From assembly GCA_947566645.1 (NCBI GenBank), contig CANOKL010000006.1:1-64000 (forward strand): a stretch of 64,000 nucleotides of DNA. The letters run 5' to 3'. Under the pieces are notes generated by a model. That model had not been told where the DNA came from, made no database searches, and saw nothing but the letters and a program-made list of their open reading frames with translations. Below, in pieces: positions 7,334 to 17,305 of this stretch; within the stretch, counting starts at the first letter, position 1, and each line of letters begins with the position of its first letter. Source of the DNA: an uncultured Lachnospiraceae bacterium. Lineage in GTDB: Bacteria > Bacillota > Clostridia > Lachnospirales > Lachnospiraceae. The position numbers and the translations under genes were made by a program.

Positions 7334-10300
7334 CTATTTGATCTTGATTTTTACTGTTTTCTTCTTGCCGCTGCCGTCTGTTGCCATTGCGGTAATCTTA
7401 ACGGTCTTTCCTTTTCCAGCTTTCAGGGCTGTTACCTTACCCTTGCTGTTTACCTTGGCATACCTGGTATTGCTGCTTGTCCATTTTACCTTCTTATTGG
7501 CATTTTTCGTTGCGGTTACCTTTGCTTTCAGCTGCAGCTTCTTGCCTGCTTTTACTGATTTCTTTCCTGAAATGGCGATTTTCTTTACAACGCCTTTCAT
7601 GACCTTAATCTTATAGGTTGCTTTTTTGCCGCTGCCGTCTGCTGCTGTTGCTGTAATGGTGACAGTTCTTCCGCCTGTTTTGGATTTGATCTTTACAAGT
7701 CCTTTGCTGTCTACGGTCGCAACTTTTGTATTGCTGGATTTCCAGGTTACGTTCTTATTTGTTGCATTGGATGGAGTAATGGCTGCTGTAAGCTGAATCT
7801 TCTTTCCTGCTGCAATTTTTCCTGAAATTGCAGATATCTTGATCCGGGATACCTTTACTGCCGTCTGTCCAGTGCTGCCTGTCTTTTTCAGAGCTTTCAC
7901 TGCATCATCCAGTGCCTTTACCTGCGCATCGACTTCTGCCTGGGTTGCTGTTTCTTTATCCAGTACTGCCTTTGCTGCTGTTAATGCTTTTGTAAGGGCT
8001 GCGTAGCTTTCTGCTGTATAGCCGTCTGATTTTATGGCTTTTGCATCTGTGTATTTCTTCTGAAGACTGCTCTTATCTGCTGCTGATGGTTTTTCCTCTT
8101 CCTTTTTCAGCGCCTTGATTGCATCGTCCAGTGCCTGTGTCTGAGCATGGACTTCGGACTGGGTTGCTGTCTCTTTATTCAGTACTGCTTCTGCCTCTTC
8201 CAGTGCCTTTTTTAGAGCTGCATAGCTCTCTGCTGTATAACCGTCTGGCTTTATGTCCTTAGCCTGATTATACTTTTCTCTTAATACGTCCTTATTGACT
8301 GTGTTCTTTTCCACTTTCTCCAGTTTCTGGAGTGCCTCGTTAAGTTGTGCACTTGCATCATCTATTTGCTGCTGTGTAGCATCAGGATTCTCAGATACCG
8401 GCCTTGCAGCATTCAGCGCATCCTGCATTACTGCCCAGCTTTCTGCTGTATAGTCCTCCGCCTTCTCTTTGTCCGCAAGACTTATCAGAACATTCAGTTC
8501 AGCCTTATTGGCGCCCTCCAGTGCAATGATTGCGTCTCTGACTTCTCTTGTCGCTTCATCCAGTTGCTCCTGGGTTACTTCTTCGCTCTTCAGTAACTTA
8601 TTAGCATTTTCGACTGCTTTCTCAAGTTTATCCCATGTTGTCTCTGTATAAATGTTCTTGTCCAGTGCCTTTGTACGCTCGACCGCTACCTTCAGCTCGT
8701 CTTTGTCAACGGTTGTCTTAGCTTCCAGTTGCCGGATTGATTCACTAAGCCGGTATGTTGCAGCATCAACATCAGTCTGTACAGCATTCTTGTCGGCCGC
8801 TAATTCCTCAGCTGACGTAAGCTCAGCTATCATTACATTCCACTTATCCGCTTTGTCTTTGTAATCCTCTTCCTTTTCCTTTAGCTCTAGCGCTCTTGCT
8901 ATGGCCGCATTCAGTCCAGACTTATCTACTTTTTCCAGCTCTCTAAGTGCCTTTCTGAGTGCAACTGTTGCATCAATAATATCTTGCTGTACTGCTTCAT
9001 TGTTCGCGGATACTTCCTCTGCTTTTAAGAGTGCTTCCTGCAGAGCCGCCCAGCCTGATGCCGTGTAGTTGTCTTGCTTGCCATTCAACGCCTTTGCACG
9101 ATTAATCGCTACATTTAATCCGTTCTTATTGATCTTTTCCGGATCCAGATCGAAGACTGCGGCATACAGCTTACGGGTTGCTTCATCAATCTCTTCCTGT
9201 GCAGCATTCGGATTACCGTTTACCTTCTCTGCCTCCGTGCGTGCATTCTCCATAGCTGTCCACCCAACTGTATTCTCTGGGTAATCTTCCTGAACCAGTG
9301 TATACGCATGTTCTATGGCTGCCTGCAGCCCTGTTTTATCACTGGGCTTTAGTTGTTCAAATGCTTCTCTAAGTGCCTGCGTTGCTTTATTAACATCCTC
9401 CTGGGAGGCTGCAGGATCATCCCTCAGCTCTTTTGCCGTATTGAGCGCTACCTGTAGGGTTGCCCAACTCTCTGCCGTATAATTCTCTTCTCTCAGCTCT
9501 GTCTCACGGTCAATTGCATTGCTTAATGCTACCTTTAAGACTCCTGTTCTCTCTTCCAGCTCCCTGAGTGCTTTTCTAAGCGCAGATGTCATTTCATCAA
9601 CAACCGTCTGTACAACATTTCCACCTGCTGCTTCTTTTGCCTCTTTCAGCGCTTTCTGCAGGGCATCCCAGCTCTTTGTTGTATAAACATCCTTCTTCCC
9701 GTTTTCTTCTTCTGCAAGTTCAATCGCCTTATTCAGCCCTGTTTTATCAGTAACGATCTGCGTTGTGACAGTGGTCGTTGCAGGAGCAATCTCGAACTTA
9801 TCCATTCTCGGCGTGAAGTCATCCTGTACACTGCTGAACTTATAGGAATTATCATTCGTAAATACAATCGTATTTTTTCCTGCATTCAACTTCACATCCA
9901 CAACTACGTTCTTATAGACATCCCAGCATAATGTATTTCTGAAGTATACTGTCTGCGGCGCACCTCCATTCACGCTGATCTGCATGTAACGCTCCACCAG
10001 GTCTGTATTATAAGGATGCACATAGTTGCTTCCGTCCTGTTTCTTCATCACAGGCGCAGGCTCATTGTTGGCATAGACCACGGAAAGCTTATAGTTTCCA
10101 GCGTTTGTTACTGTCACGTCCAGTGTCAGGGAATTATCCTTTCCGCCCCGGAATCCTTCGACTGCCTTCTCGCCGGAAGCATTTGTTGTTTCGATAACTT
10201 CTGGAACTGCCTTGCTTCCCAGAAGGTAGTTATAGTCATCCTTTGTGTCTGTGCCCTCTGTCTTGCAGTCCTCTGCTTCCTTAACAATGGAATTTCCCTT

Positions 10301-13300
10301 TGTTGCCTCTGGAGTCTCAATAAAGGTAATCTGATCCAGTATAAGGTTGTTCCCATTCAGACGCAGACGATTCACTCCGGCTGTCAGATAAACCATACCG
10401 GCATTTGTACTTCCCAATGTAATATCCAGAAGATTCTGCCAGCTTAAACTTACCTTTGATTCCGCCCTGGCATTCTGTGCATAATTCAATTTACTTTTGG
10501 AGAGCGCTGCGATTCCGCTTCCTTTTGATGCTATTGTATAATAGCCGTCTCTCGGCACATTTACATAGAATTCAAACTCTCCGCTTCCCTTAGCGCTGCC
10601 GGATCCGGTAAATGTTCCTTCCCGGTTTAAGGTATAGCCTTCCTGTGTTCCCACCAGTTCTTCAGGTTCAATCTGGATAGCTGCATTCTTATCTGGTGCA
10701 TAGGTCAGATCAATCTTATCCAGAAGTGCACACAGCATAGACTTCTCTTTTTTTGCATTCTGATCCTCACCCTTATACATAAGCTGGATTGTGTGGGATC
10801 CCTTTTTTAAATCTACATAAACAGTCTTGTAGTTATAATATCCCCACTTTACGGTAGAATCATAGACTATTTCCTGTGGTTCTCCTCCGTCAATAGTAAG
10901 GCTGTGTCTGCACTGGGCGCCGATTGCACGGTTCTGGCCTCCATCAGCCACATATTCCAATGTCAAGGGATTTACCTGCGGCGCCTGGCTGGTGTAATAG
11001 ATATTGAGCCTGTATCTGCCGTCCTTCGGCACATCTACACCAAACTGCACGCCATCACCTTCTGCATTCAGATGACCTACTTCTGCACGGTTAGAACGTG
11101 CCAGATCACTTCCTCCGGTTTTTACGTAGGCTGCCGCGGTGCCTAACAGAGTTTCTTTCTCAGCCTCGTATGTCATCTCCCAGTTTTTTCCGTACCCTGC
11201 AATCGTACTGGTTTCTTCACTTGTTGCCGGTGTGATCACTGCGAAGTAAGCATCCATCAGCTCAGCATCTGAAACACTCAGCACCAGTTTGCCGTCTACA
11301 ATTGGAAGATTTCCTTCGAATTCCACCGGAATATCATCTGCAAACCCATGATGCCCGGTATATTTCGTACTATACAGCTTTACATGTGCCTTATCTGCAC
11401 CTTTAAACATCTCTGTAGAACCGATATTTTCAATGCTGACGGTCTGTCTTCCTGCCTCACCGCCAAACAGGCTGTACATCATGCCAGCCTTCTCGTCTGC
11501 ACTGGTCAGCCCATATAACCTGCCGTAAGAATTCGGCCCTTTAACATTTTCCAAAGTCATCGGCGCCTTATTTCCAGTCATCTGGGCGTACCATTTATAT
11601 ACCCACCATGCTCCGTTTGGCTTGTTCGTATCTGCTGCAAGTTCATTCAGGGAGTTCTCCAGTCCCCAGTAAGGCAGAGAAGCATAAACATCCTCCTCCT
11701 CAAAAATGGAGAGCCAGTTTACCAGTGTGCCCGGATTTCCTACATCTTCAAAGTTTGCAACTTCATTTACAAACAAAATTGGCTTAATATCAGAATCTTT
11801 ATAATATGTTTTAACGTATTCCTTCACCTGATCCGCATGGGATTTAAAGCTGGCAAGCTTATCCTTCTGCAGTTCATGCCAGGTGATGTATTCCGGCAGA
11901 CAATTGTTTTCTTTGCAATATTTCAGAAAATCATTGTAACGCCCACTATTATAGCTGGCAAAATTGGGACCCGCTACCTTAAGGGCAGGATCAATTTCTT
12001 TGATGGTTTTGTATATTTGAAGCCAGTCTTTACACAAAGTATCAAATTTCCCACCGTACCAAATGTTGTCGGGCTCATTGAAAATTACAAAGCTGTAACG
12101 TGAGCGTTCAGCAGCCGATTTTCCCTTCACCATATTGCTTACAATGCTGTATACCTTCTTATCGTAATCATCAATCCCCTTGGACTCATACGGCCACTGC
12201 AGATAATAATCCTGCAGATAAATCTGAATGTTTTCTGCCCCACAGGAATCCAGCAGGTAGGAAGTAAGCCTGTAGCCGTCCCCAGAAGGATGCTGCTGTC
12301 CGTCTGCCGCCTTCTGCACCAGTATTTTCGGTGCGATTCCCTTGATCAGATCCACGGAAGGAACTCCAATCTCGCTGACCCCGTATAAAAATCCGGTGGA
12401 ACCGTGAAACAGCTCTTTTCCCTTATCTGGCGTCATATCAAAGTGCAGCGTTGGACCGTAAGATTTTGTATCTACTGCTTCCCGTACTGCAAGGAGTGCC
12501 TGATCCACAGCTGTCTGGTCCGTTCCGGCAGCTGCCTTTTCTGCAGCATCTACTGCTGCCTGGAGCTTTCCTTCGCTCTCCTCTGTCAGTCCGCCCTGTG
12601 CCAGGATTTTTTCTGCTTCGGCTTTTTCCTTTTCAAGCTGTGCTTTGGAAAATTTGGTATCTGCTGTCACACCTTCATAAAATGCCAGTTCGCTGCTCGC
12701 CGTATCCAAATTTTGAATCAGTCGTTCAACATTTGCCTGTGTTACAGGATTCTCAATGCCTGCTTTTCCTTCTGCAATAGCGTTCTGAAGCTTCTTATAG
12801 CTTTCTCTGGTATAAAAGCTGATGCTCTTTGCTTCTACTTCTTTAATTTTGTCTTGAAGTCGTTGAATTACCTCACTCGACACTTTGTAATCATCATATG
12901 CTTTTTTCGCCTGTTCCGAAGTCAAAGCCGTATTATAGAACCGAAACTCGTCCATTTTTGCTTTCAAATCCTTATCCGTCTTGTATACAGAAGGTCCGAT
13001 TCCACAGTATTTATATTTTTTTAGGATTTCTGCATTGTTATTAAACAGTTTCTGTAATATGTCAGTCGTATTATTGTTTCTGTCATACTTTATGTCTACT
13101 GCCTGTCCATCAAGATAAATATCATAGCTTGTTGGAGATACACTGATCGTAACATGCTGCCATTTTGCCCTTGCAAACTGTTGCTCCCATACTAGTTTTA
13201 ACTGTGCAGATCTGTCTGGAAGCACAACAGAAGTATGGTAGCCACCCTGTCCCGGTCCCATGTCAGTAGCAGTCTCAGAACCTGCCACAAAAGCAAATTC

Positions 13301-13783
13301 CGGTGCATTCCACGCACCGCCTCCATTATCTGAGTTCTGTCCACCCACAGTGGCTGAAAAAATACGGTTGTACTGGCCTGCTGTGGAGTCAATGTTAATC
13401 CAGAAGGAAAAAGCGAATCCATCCTCCCCAACATCTGCAAACATATTCTCCGGAAGAGTCAGACGTCCTTCTATTGCTCCGTTCGTTTTTCCTCCCGGCA
13501 GATTCAACACCTTGCTATTCCTCGCCTCATCTTCCACTACACCCAGGCCTTCCCCACTCCCTTCAATGGTAGCTGAAACACCTGTCTTTGTTCCTTCGTT
13601 TTCCACCTTATTATCTGTCACCTCATTGTCGAAAGTAAACTCATAATAAGGCTTCGGTACTGTAACTTCCTGCCCCGTCCGTCCCGGCGGGTCTCCCCCT
13701 GTCTCCGCTGCCCATGCCGGCAGCGCAGGTATTACCATACTTGCTGCCAAAAGCAGAGCCAAAAATCTTTTACTGTTTCTCAT
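7334..13783 (-). CDS. Giant secreted GH39-like glycoside hydrolase with LamG, CBM-like, FIVAR and Big2 modules
   Basis: 2149-aa extracellular enzyme. Signal peptide is about 1-25. A LamG/concanavalin-like domain spans about 45-300, and two FIVAR-like helical units 303-440. A clan-A TIM barrel of GH39-like type spans about 445-810; its probable acid/base is E570 in IFNEPDN and its nucleophile E674 in FVNEVANF. Three CBM6/35-like beta modules (about 868-1027, 1032-1168, 1170-1335) follow, then nine FIVAR repeats of about 65-70 residues and two Big2 domains (about 1976-2149). No LPXTG or C-terminal membrane anchor is visible, so retention must be non-covalent or the protein is released. The AAGGAG ribosome binding site and a promoter at 13874-13907 resemble those of the transporter genes. 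Known GH39 enzymes act on xylosides, iduronides and arabinogalactan side chains; the substrate here is not determined. Confidence 0.85.
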   Translation of the reverse strand: MRNSKRFLALLLAASMVIPALPAWAAETGGDPPGRTGQEVTVPKPYYEFTFDNEVTDNKVENEGTKTGVSATIEGSGEGLGVVEDEARNSKVLNLPGGKTNGAIEGRLTLPENMFADVGEDGFAFSFWINIDSTAGQYNRIFSATVGGQNSDNGGGAWNAPEFAFVAGSETATDMGPGQGGYHTSVVLPDRSAQLKLVWEQQFARAKWQHVTISVSPTSYDIYLDGQAVDIKYDRNNNTTDILQKLFNNNAEILKKYKYCGIGPSVYKTDKDLKAKMDEFRFYNTALTSEQAKKAYDDYKVSSEVIQRLQDKIKEVEAKSISFYTRESYKKLQNAIAEGKAGIENPVTQANVERLIQNLDTASSELAFYEGVTADTKFSKAQLEKEKAEAEKILAQGGLTEESEGKLQAAVDAAEKAAAGTDQTAVDQALLAVREAVDTKSYGPTLHFDMTPDKGKELFHGSTGFLYGVSEIGVPSVDLIKGIAPKILVQKAADGQQHPSGDGYRLTSYLLDSCGAENIQIYLQDYYLQWPYESKGIDDYDKKVYSIVSNMVKGKSAAERSRYSFVIFNEPDNIWYGGKFDTLCKDWLQIYKTIKEIDPALKVAGPNFASYNSGRYNDFLKYCKENNCLPEYITWHELQKDKLASFKSHADQVKEYVKTYYKDSDIKPILFVNEVANFEDVGNPGTLVNWLSIFEEEDVYASLPYWGLENSLNELAADTNKPNGAWWVYKWYAQMTGNKAPMTLENVKGPNSYGRLYGLTSADEKAGMMYSLFGGEAGRQTVSIENIGSTEMFKGADKAHVKLYSTKYTGHHGFADDIPVEFEGNLPIVDGKLVLSVSDAELMDAYFAVITPATSEETSTIAGYGKNWEMTYEAEKETLLGTAAAYVKTGGSDLARSNRAEVGHLNAEGDGVQFGVDVPKDGRYRLNIYYTSQAPQVNPLTLEYVADGGQNRAIGAQCRHSLTIDGGEPQEIVYDSTVKWGYYNYKTVYVDLKKGSHTIQLMYKGEDQNAKKEKSMLCALLDKIDLTYAPDKNAAIQIEPEELVGTQEGYTLNREGTFTGSGSAKGSGEFEFYVNVPRDGYYTIASKGSGIAALSKSKLNYAQNARAESKVSLSWQNLLDITLGSTNAGMVYLTAGVNRLRLNGNNLILDQITFIETPEATKGNSIVKEAEDCKTEGTDTKDDYNYLLGSKAVPEVIETTNASGEKAVEGFRGGKDNSLTLDVTVTNAGNYKLSVVYANNEPAPVMKKQDGSNYVHPYNTDLVERYMQISVNGGAPQTVYFRNTLCWDVYKNVVVDVKLNAGKNTIVFTNDNSYKFSSVQDDFTPRMDKFEIAPATTTVTTQIVTDKTGLNKAIELAEEENGKKDVYTTKSWDALQKALKEAKEAAGGNVVQTVVDEMTSALRKALRELEERTGVLKVALSNAIDRETELREENYTAESWATLQVALNTAKELRDDPAASQEDVNKATQALREAFEQLKPSDKTGLQAAIEHAYTLVQEDYPENTVGWTAMENARTEAEKVNGNPNAAQEEIDEATRKLYAAVFDLDPEKINKNGLNVAINRAKALNGKQDNYTASGWAALQEALLKAEEVSANNEAVQQDIIDATVALRKALRELEKVDKSGLNAAIARALELKEKEEDYKDKADKWNVMIAELTSAEELAADKNAVQTDVDAATYRLSESIRQLEAKTTVDKDELKVAVERTKALDKNIYTETTWDKLEKAVENANKLLKSEEVTQEQLDEATREVRDAIIALEGANKAELNVLISLADKEKAEDYTAESWAVMQDALNAARPVSENPDATQQQIDDASAQLNEALQKLEKVEKNTVNKDVLREKYNQAKDIKPDGYTAESYAALKKALEEAEAVLNKETATQSEVHAQTQALDDAIKALKKEEEKPSAADKSSLQKKYTDAKAIKSDGYTAESYAALTKALTAAKAVLDKETATQAEVDAQVKALDDAVKALKKTGSTGQTAVKVSRIKISAISGKIAAGKKIQLTAAITPSNATNKNVTWKSSNTKVATVDSKGLVKIKSKTGGRTVTITATAADGSGKKATYKIKVMKGVVKKIAISGKKSVKAGKKLQLKAKVTATKNANKKVKWTSSNTRYAKVNSKGKVTALKAGKGKTVKITAMATDGSGKKKTVKIKIK

Positions 13784-13873
13784 AACTTCGCTCCTTTCTT
13801 TAATATCCTGGACTACGGCCGCGATATAATACCTCTATGTCCGCTTCCAGGATTTTATATATTTTCTTTTGAC

Positions 13874-13907
13874 ATTATAAACAAAATATGGAGAAAGCAG
13901 ATAGGAT
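13874..13907 (-). promoter_or_regulatory. Promoter and candidate YesN site of the GH39-like gene
   Basis: On the minus strand ATCCTATCTGC (13897-13907) is followed after exactly 17 bases by TATAAT (13874-13879). No consensus -35 is present; the element occupies its place. The binding-protein promoter has GTCCTATTTGC at the same 17-base distance, and yesM has GTCCTATTTTC at 18. This suggests shared activation by the YesN-type regulator. Confidence 0.6.
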
Positions 13908-13962
13908 AATTTAGGGAAAATAACTTGCATTTTTTTGACTTCACCTGCAACTATACTTGAAG

Positions 13963-14108
13963 AATATTCGTAACTACTCAGCAGGTCTGTGCATTTACTG
14001 CACAGACCGTAAGAAAGTGATTCAGGAGTGCAAAAATCCCATTGCCGAAGGCAATTTCAAATGGATTTTTGCATGTAACTGTGAAGGTACTGAGCAGTTA
14101 CGAATATT
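13963..14108. repeat. R2 compound palindromic element, full copy
   Basis: A 146-bp element. Outer arms AATATTCGTAACT and its mirror AGTTACGAATATT enclose two internal hairpins: GGTCTGTGC/GCACAGACC, and GCAAAAATCC with GGATTTTTGC around ATTGCC-GAA-GGCAAT. Partial copies lie at 29812, 35367 and 52846. No coding potential is seen. It sits between the GH36 gene's end and the GH39-like promoter. Confidence 0.8.
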
Positions 14109-14227
14109 CCAAACTGACGAATAGGACAGAATATGCCATGAATGAAGCGGATTCAGCAGCTAAAGTGACAAAAGACGTTATGCGCATAATGAGGTTTTTA
14201 GGGAACTTAGAAAGAGGGTAAATAGCT

Positions 14228-14260
14228 AAGAGAGCCACCGCAGAATGCGGTGGCTCTCTT
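14228..14260. terminator. Strong hairpin, probable terminator after the GH36 gene
   Basis: AAGAGAGCCACCGCA, a three-base loop GAA, then the perfect complement: a 15-bp G/C-rich stem whose outer ends are A/T pairs. It lies 26 bases past the GH36 stop on the minus strand. The following bases are only moderately T-rich, so termination efficiency is uncertain. Between 13784 and 14286 I see only this hairpin, R2 and the GH39-like promoter. Confidence 0.7.
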
Positions 14261-14286
14261 AACAGTTATAAGATCAAGAAGGGGAT

Positions 14287-16398
14287 CTATGATTCTAAAA
14301 CAAGCCTTACTGCCGCCGCCCGGAAATGCTCCCCGGGACGGTACACCAGTCTGCCGTCTGTAACTGTAATATCTGTTTCTTTATCTGAATACACAGAAGC
14401 AATTCTGGAGGGACATCCTTCCGGAAGCCGGATCTCAATGCATTCCGGAATCTCCCCGTCAAACGTATGGATAACCGCATACGCCTCCTGGTTTTTCCCG
14501 ACACGCACCACTGCCTGCCACCCTTCCGGATGCCGCATGCTCCTCATGCGGAGCCCATAGCGATAGGACTGTCCTTCCTTTATGATTGGTGCAATCTCAC
14601 GGTAGAATTCCATCCCGGCGTCCACCAGGCTCCACTGCTCCTGTGACAGCTTTGTGACATCCCCTGAGATACACATTCTTCCCAGGAACGTATTCGCGAC
14701 GGAATAAGCGATTCTCTTCGGCGAATCATCTTTCCGGATGACTGCCCAGATCTGGCTCTGACGTGGATGGATGACACGGTGAAGATTCGCGGCAATGATC
14801 GGAATCTCCACACATTCATGGGCATCTGAAAATGATGCCATGCTGCTCTTCGACATGAGACCCGGCTCCAGCCTGTGGCCTCCGGACGCACAGTTCTCCA
14901 ACACGATTCCCGGGATTTCTCTCTTTACCTTTTCGATAAACCGGGCGGATGCCTCCATATTCTGCCTCAGTCCCTCGCCCAGTGATTCCGCGCCGTCGCA
15001 GCCAATTCCTATGGTTTCATTGTAATCAATCTTCATATATCCGAAGCCGTAGTCCTTCAGTGTGCCAATGACCTTTTCTGTCAGGTATTCCTCTGTCCAG
15101 GGGTCTCTCATATCCCAGAATCTCCGGAAATAGCTGGTGAGGACCTCCCCATCCTTATGAAGGAGATGTTCCTTCATCTGATAGGCATGAGCCGCACTTC
15201 CAACTGTCTCAATCTCAAACCAGATTCCGGGAATCATGCCCGCACTCTTAATGGCCTGTACGGTTTTATCAAGCCCCTCCGGGAACAGTTCCTTTGATAC
15301 CTCATAATCTCCCATGGCAATATCCCACGGCACGCCTTCTTCCCTGTACCATCCACAGTCAATGACAAAGTACCGGAAGTCCCTTTCCTTGACAAATTCC
15401 AGGATATCCATAATATTTTCATGGGATGGATCCCCCCAGGTCGTACAATATTCATTGAAAATGATGGGAAGGTCATCCTCTGTCTCCGGCACATTCTTAA
15501 GTCCCTCCAGGGCGGACGCTGTAAGCCGCCCTGTCAGAATATCAAACGAATCTGTATGTGCCGCCGTCACGATCGCCTCCGGCGTCTCAAAGCTCTCTCC
15601 AGCCTCTATCTTTTTCATCCAGTGCCCGAACTCCCGGTCCGCGAGTCCGCCGCTTACGGCAAGTCCGTCATCCTTCCGGTAGAATTCAATCTGCCAGGAA
15701 GCATTATGGGCGATCTGAACTCCCCAGAATACATGGTTTTTCTGATCCTCCACCGCGGCAAAGGGGAAAAACTTATTGACCGGCATGGAACCTGCCTGCC
15801 CGAACCGTTCGCAGCGGACCGCATGGGGATCCCATGCAGGCTCCAGCAGAAGCTCACCTGGCGTACTCACCTCGTGGTGTCCCTCTGCGCTCCATGCGCT
15901 CCGGATCCGGTGCAGCTTCAGTTCACCGGCTCCGTCCCCCTCCAGATAGGGGGACAGGTTGCCAAGAGAAAATCTCTCCAGCATTTCCAGCATGCAGGAG
16001 TTGCCGCTCCTGTTTTCAAATGTACAGGAAATCCTCACATAAGGAGTACCTTCTATCCATTTCAGATGATGGGTCACCTGGATGCCGCGCTCATCTGCAA
16101 GAACCGTATCCACTGTATGGAGACTTCCTTCTGTCGTCTCCTCCTGTCCTGCAAACCGTAGGCTTCTTACAGTCTCACTGTTTCTCATGGTGTTGCCCAT
16201 TCCATACGCCTCGTCATAGATATCCCCGGTCAGCTTGAGCTGAACCATGGAATCAAGCTTTTCATTTTTGGACAGCCCCTCCGGCACCGGCAGATCTGCC
16301 GGTATAATGCGAAGACCAGTCTGCCCTTCCTCTGTATCCTTCAGATAACAGACATGCATATCACCGAATTTACATTCCTTTAATATCTCTGTTGCCAT
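14287..16398 (-). CDS. GH36-family alpha-galactosidase (or alpha-N-acetylgalactosaminidase)
   Basis: 703-aa intracellular glycosidase of clan D. The N-terminal beta-supersandwich covers about residues 1-280. The TIM barrel carries YFVIDCGWY, the nucleophile motif MKIDYN (D458) and the acid/base motif SFSDAHE (D525), followed by ENCASGGHRLEPGL, all typical of GH36. There is no signal peptide, so it should act on sugars imported by the upstream ABC transporter. The start at 16398 is supported by CAGGAGG 6-7 bases upstream; an ATG six codons earlier lacks this. Alpha-galactosidase is the commonest GH36 activity, but some members cleave alpha-GalNAc. Confidence 0.88.
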   Translation of the reverse strand: MATEILKECKFGDMHVCYLKDTEEGQTGLRIIPADLPVPEGLSKNEKLDSMVQLKLTGDIYDEAYGMGNTMRNSETVRSLRFAGQEETTEGSLHTVDTVLADERGIQVTHHLKWIEGTPYVRISCTFENRSGNSCMLEMLERFSLGNLSPYLEGDGAGELKLHRIRSAWSAEGHHEVSTPGELLLEPAWDPHAVRCERFGQAGSMPVNKFFPFAAVEDQKNHVFWGVQIAHNASWQIEFYRKDDGLAVSGGLADREFGHWMKKIEAGESFETPEAIVTAAHTDSFDILTGRLTASALEGLKNVPETEDDLPIIFNEYCTTWGDPSHENIMDILEFVKERDFRYFVIDCGWYREEGVPWDIAMGDYEVSKELFPEGLDKTVQAIKSAGMIPGIWFEIETVGSAAHAYQMKEHLLHKDGEVLTSYFRRFWDMRDPWTEEYLTEKVIGTLKDYGFGYMKIDYNETIGIGCDGAESLGEGLRQNMEASARFIEKVKREIPGIVLENCASGGHRLEPGLMSKSSMASFSDAHECVEIPIIAANLHRVIHPRQSQIWAVIRKDDSPKRIAYSVANTFLGRMCISGDVTKLSQEQWSLVDAGMEFYREIAPIIKEGQSYRYGLRMRSMRHPEGWQAVVRVGKNQEAYAVIHTFDGEIPECIEIRLPEGCPSRIASVYSDKETDITVTDGRLVYRPGEHFRAAAVRLVLES

Positions 16399-16435
16399 AT
16401 TTCCTCCTGCATACATATATCAATTAAACTTATTT

Positions 16436-17305
16436 TTAGCCCTTTACCGCCCCTACAGTCATACCTTTTATGAAGTACTTCTGCAGGCTCAGGAACAGAA
16501 TCGCAATGGGCAGTACGGAGATTACAATCGCTGCCATCGCTGTGGTATAGTCGCTGCTCTGGGCCGAGAACAGGGACTGGATCGCTACTGTCAGAGTCTT
16601 TAACTGCTTCTTGCTCACATAGAGACTCGCAAGCAGGTAGTCATTCCAGATCTGGAAGGACTGCATAATAATCAGGGTCGCCATTGCCGGCTTCAGAATC
16701 GGCATAACCACAGATATGTAGGTCCGTATTACCGAACAGCCGTCTATCCTCGCCGCCTCCTCAAGCTCCAGAGGTACTGTGGACATGAAGCTGTTCATAA
16801 GGAAGACTCCGAAGGACACTCCTGTAGCCACATACATGAAGATGATTCCAAAACGTGTATTCGTAAGATGAAGGTTGAACCCGATAATATAAATAGGCAG
16901 AAACAGCGCCTGGTAGGGAATCAGGATACCTACAAGAAAATACACGTAGCAGAATTTAAAAAACTTGTGGGAGCATCTCGCAATCGCCCATGCCGTGGTG
17001 CCGCACAGGATAGCAAGAATCAGTACACTGACCGCCGTGTAAAAAAGGGTATTGGTAAATGTAGTTGCCAGATTCAGCTTCTTAAATGCCGCCGCATAAT
17101 TATCCAGATTCAGGCTCTCAGGCAGTGAAAGCGGACTACTTAAGTATAACTCCTTTTTTCCTTTAAAGGAATAATTCAGTATGATAAAAACCGGGGCAAT
17201 GAAAAACAGCGCCGAGATCGTCATAACAATCTGAATCAGAAAGGTCTTTTTTGTGTAAGGCTGTGCCGGAGCCTTATCCATACTTTTGTCTTTTTTTCTA
17301 CGCAT
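16436..17305 (-). CDS. Carbohydrate ABC transporter permease (MalG/LacG-type)
   Basis: 289-aa inner-membrane subunit with six predicted membrane segments and the EAA loop ELEEAARIDGCSVIRTYISV (near residue 185), which contacts the ATPase. It is intact, unlike its partner permease. Its ATG shares the A of the MalF-type TAA (TAATG), and GGGAGGTG upstream is the ribosome binding site. As usual for this family in Firmicutes, no ATPase gene is present locally; a shared MsmX/MsiK-type ATPase would energise it. The next gene downstream is the GH36 enzyme. Confidence 0.92.
   Translation of the reverse strand: MRRKKDKSMDKAPAQPYTKKTFLIQIVMTISALFFIAPVFIILNYSFKGKKELYLSSPLSLPESLNLDNYAAAFKKLNLATTFTNTLFYTAVSVLILAILCGTTAWAIARCSHKFFKFCYVYFLVGILIPYQALFLPIYIIGFNLHLTNTRFGIIFMYVATGVSFGVFLMNSFMSTVPLELEEAARIDGCSVIRTYISVVMPILKPAMATLIIMQSFQIWNDYLLASLYVSKKQLKTLTVAIQSLFSAQSSDYTTAMAAIVISVLPIAILFLSLQKYFIKGMTVGAVKG

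Noticed and set aside
14138..14221. 27-codon plus-strand frame after R2
   Set aside because: No ribosome binding site, no recognised family and not co-directional with its neighbours; probably chance or a remnant.
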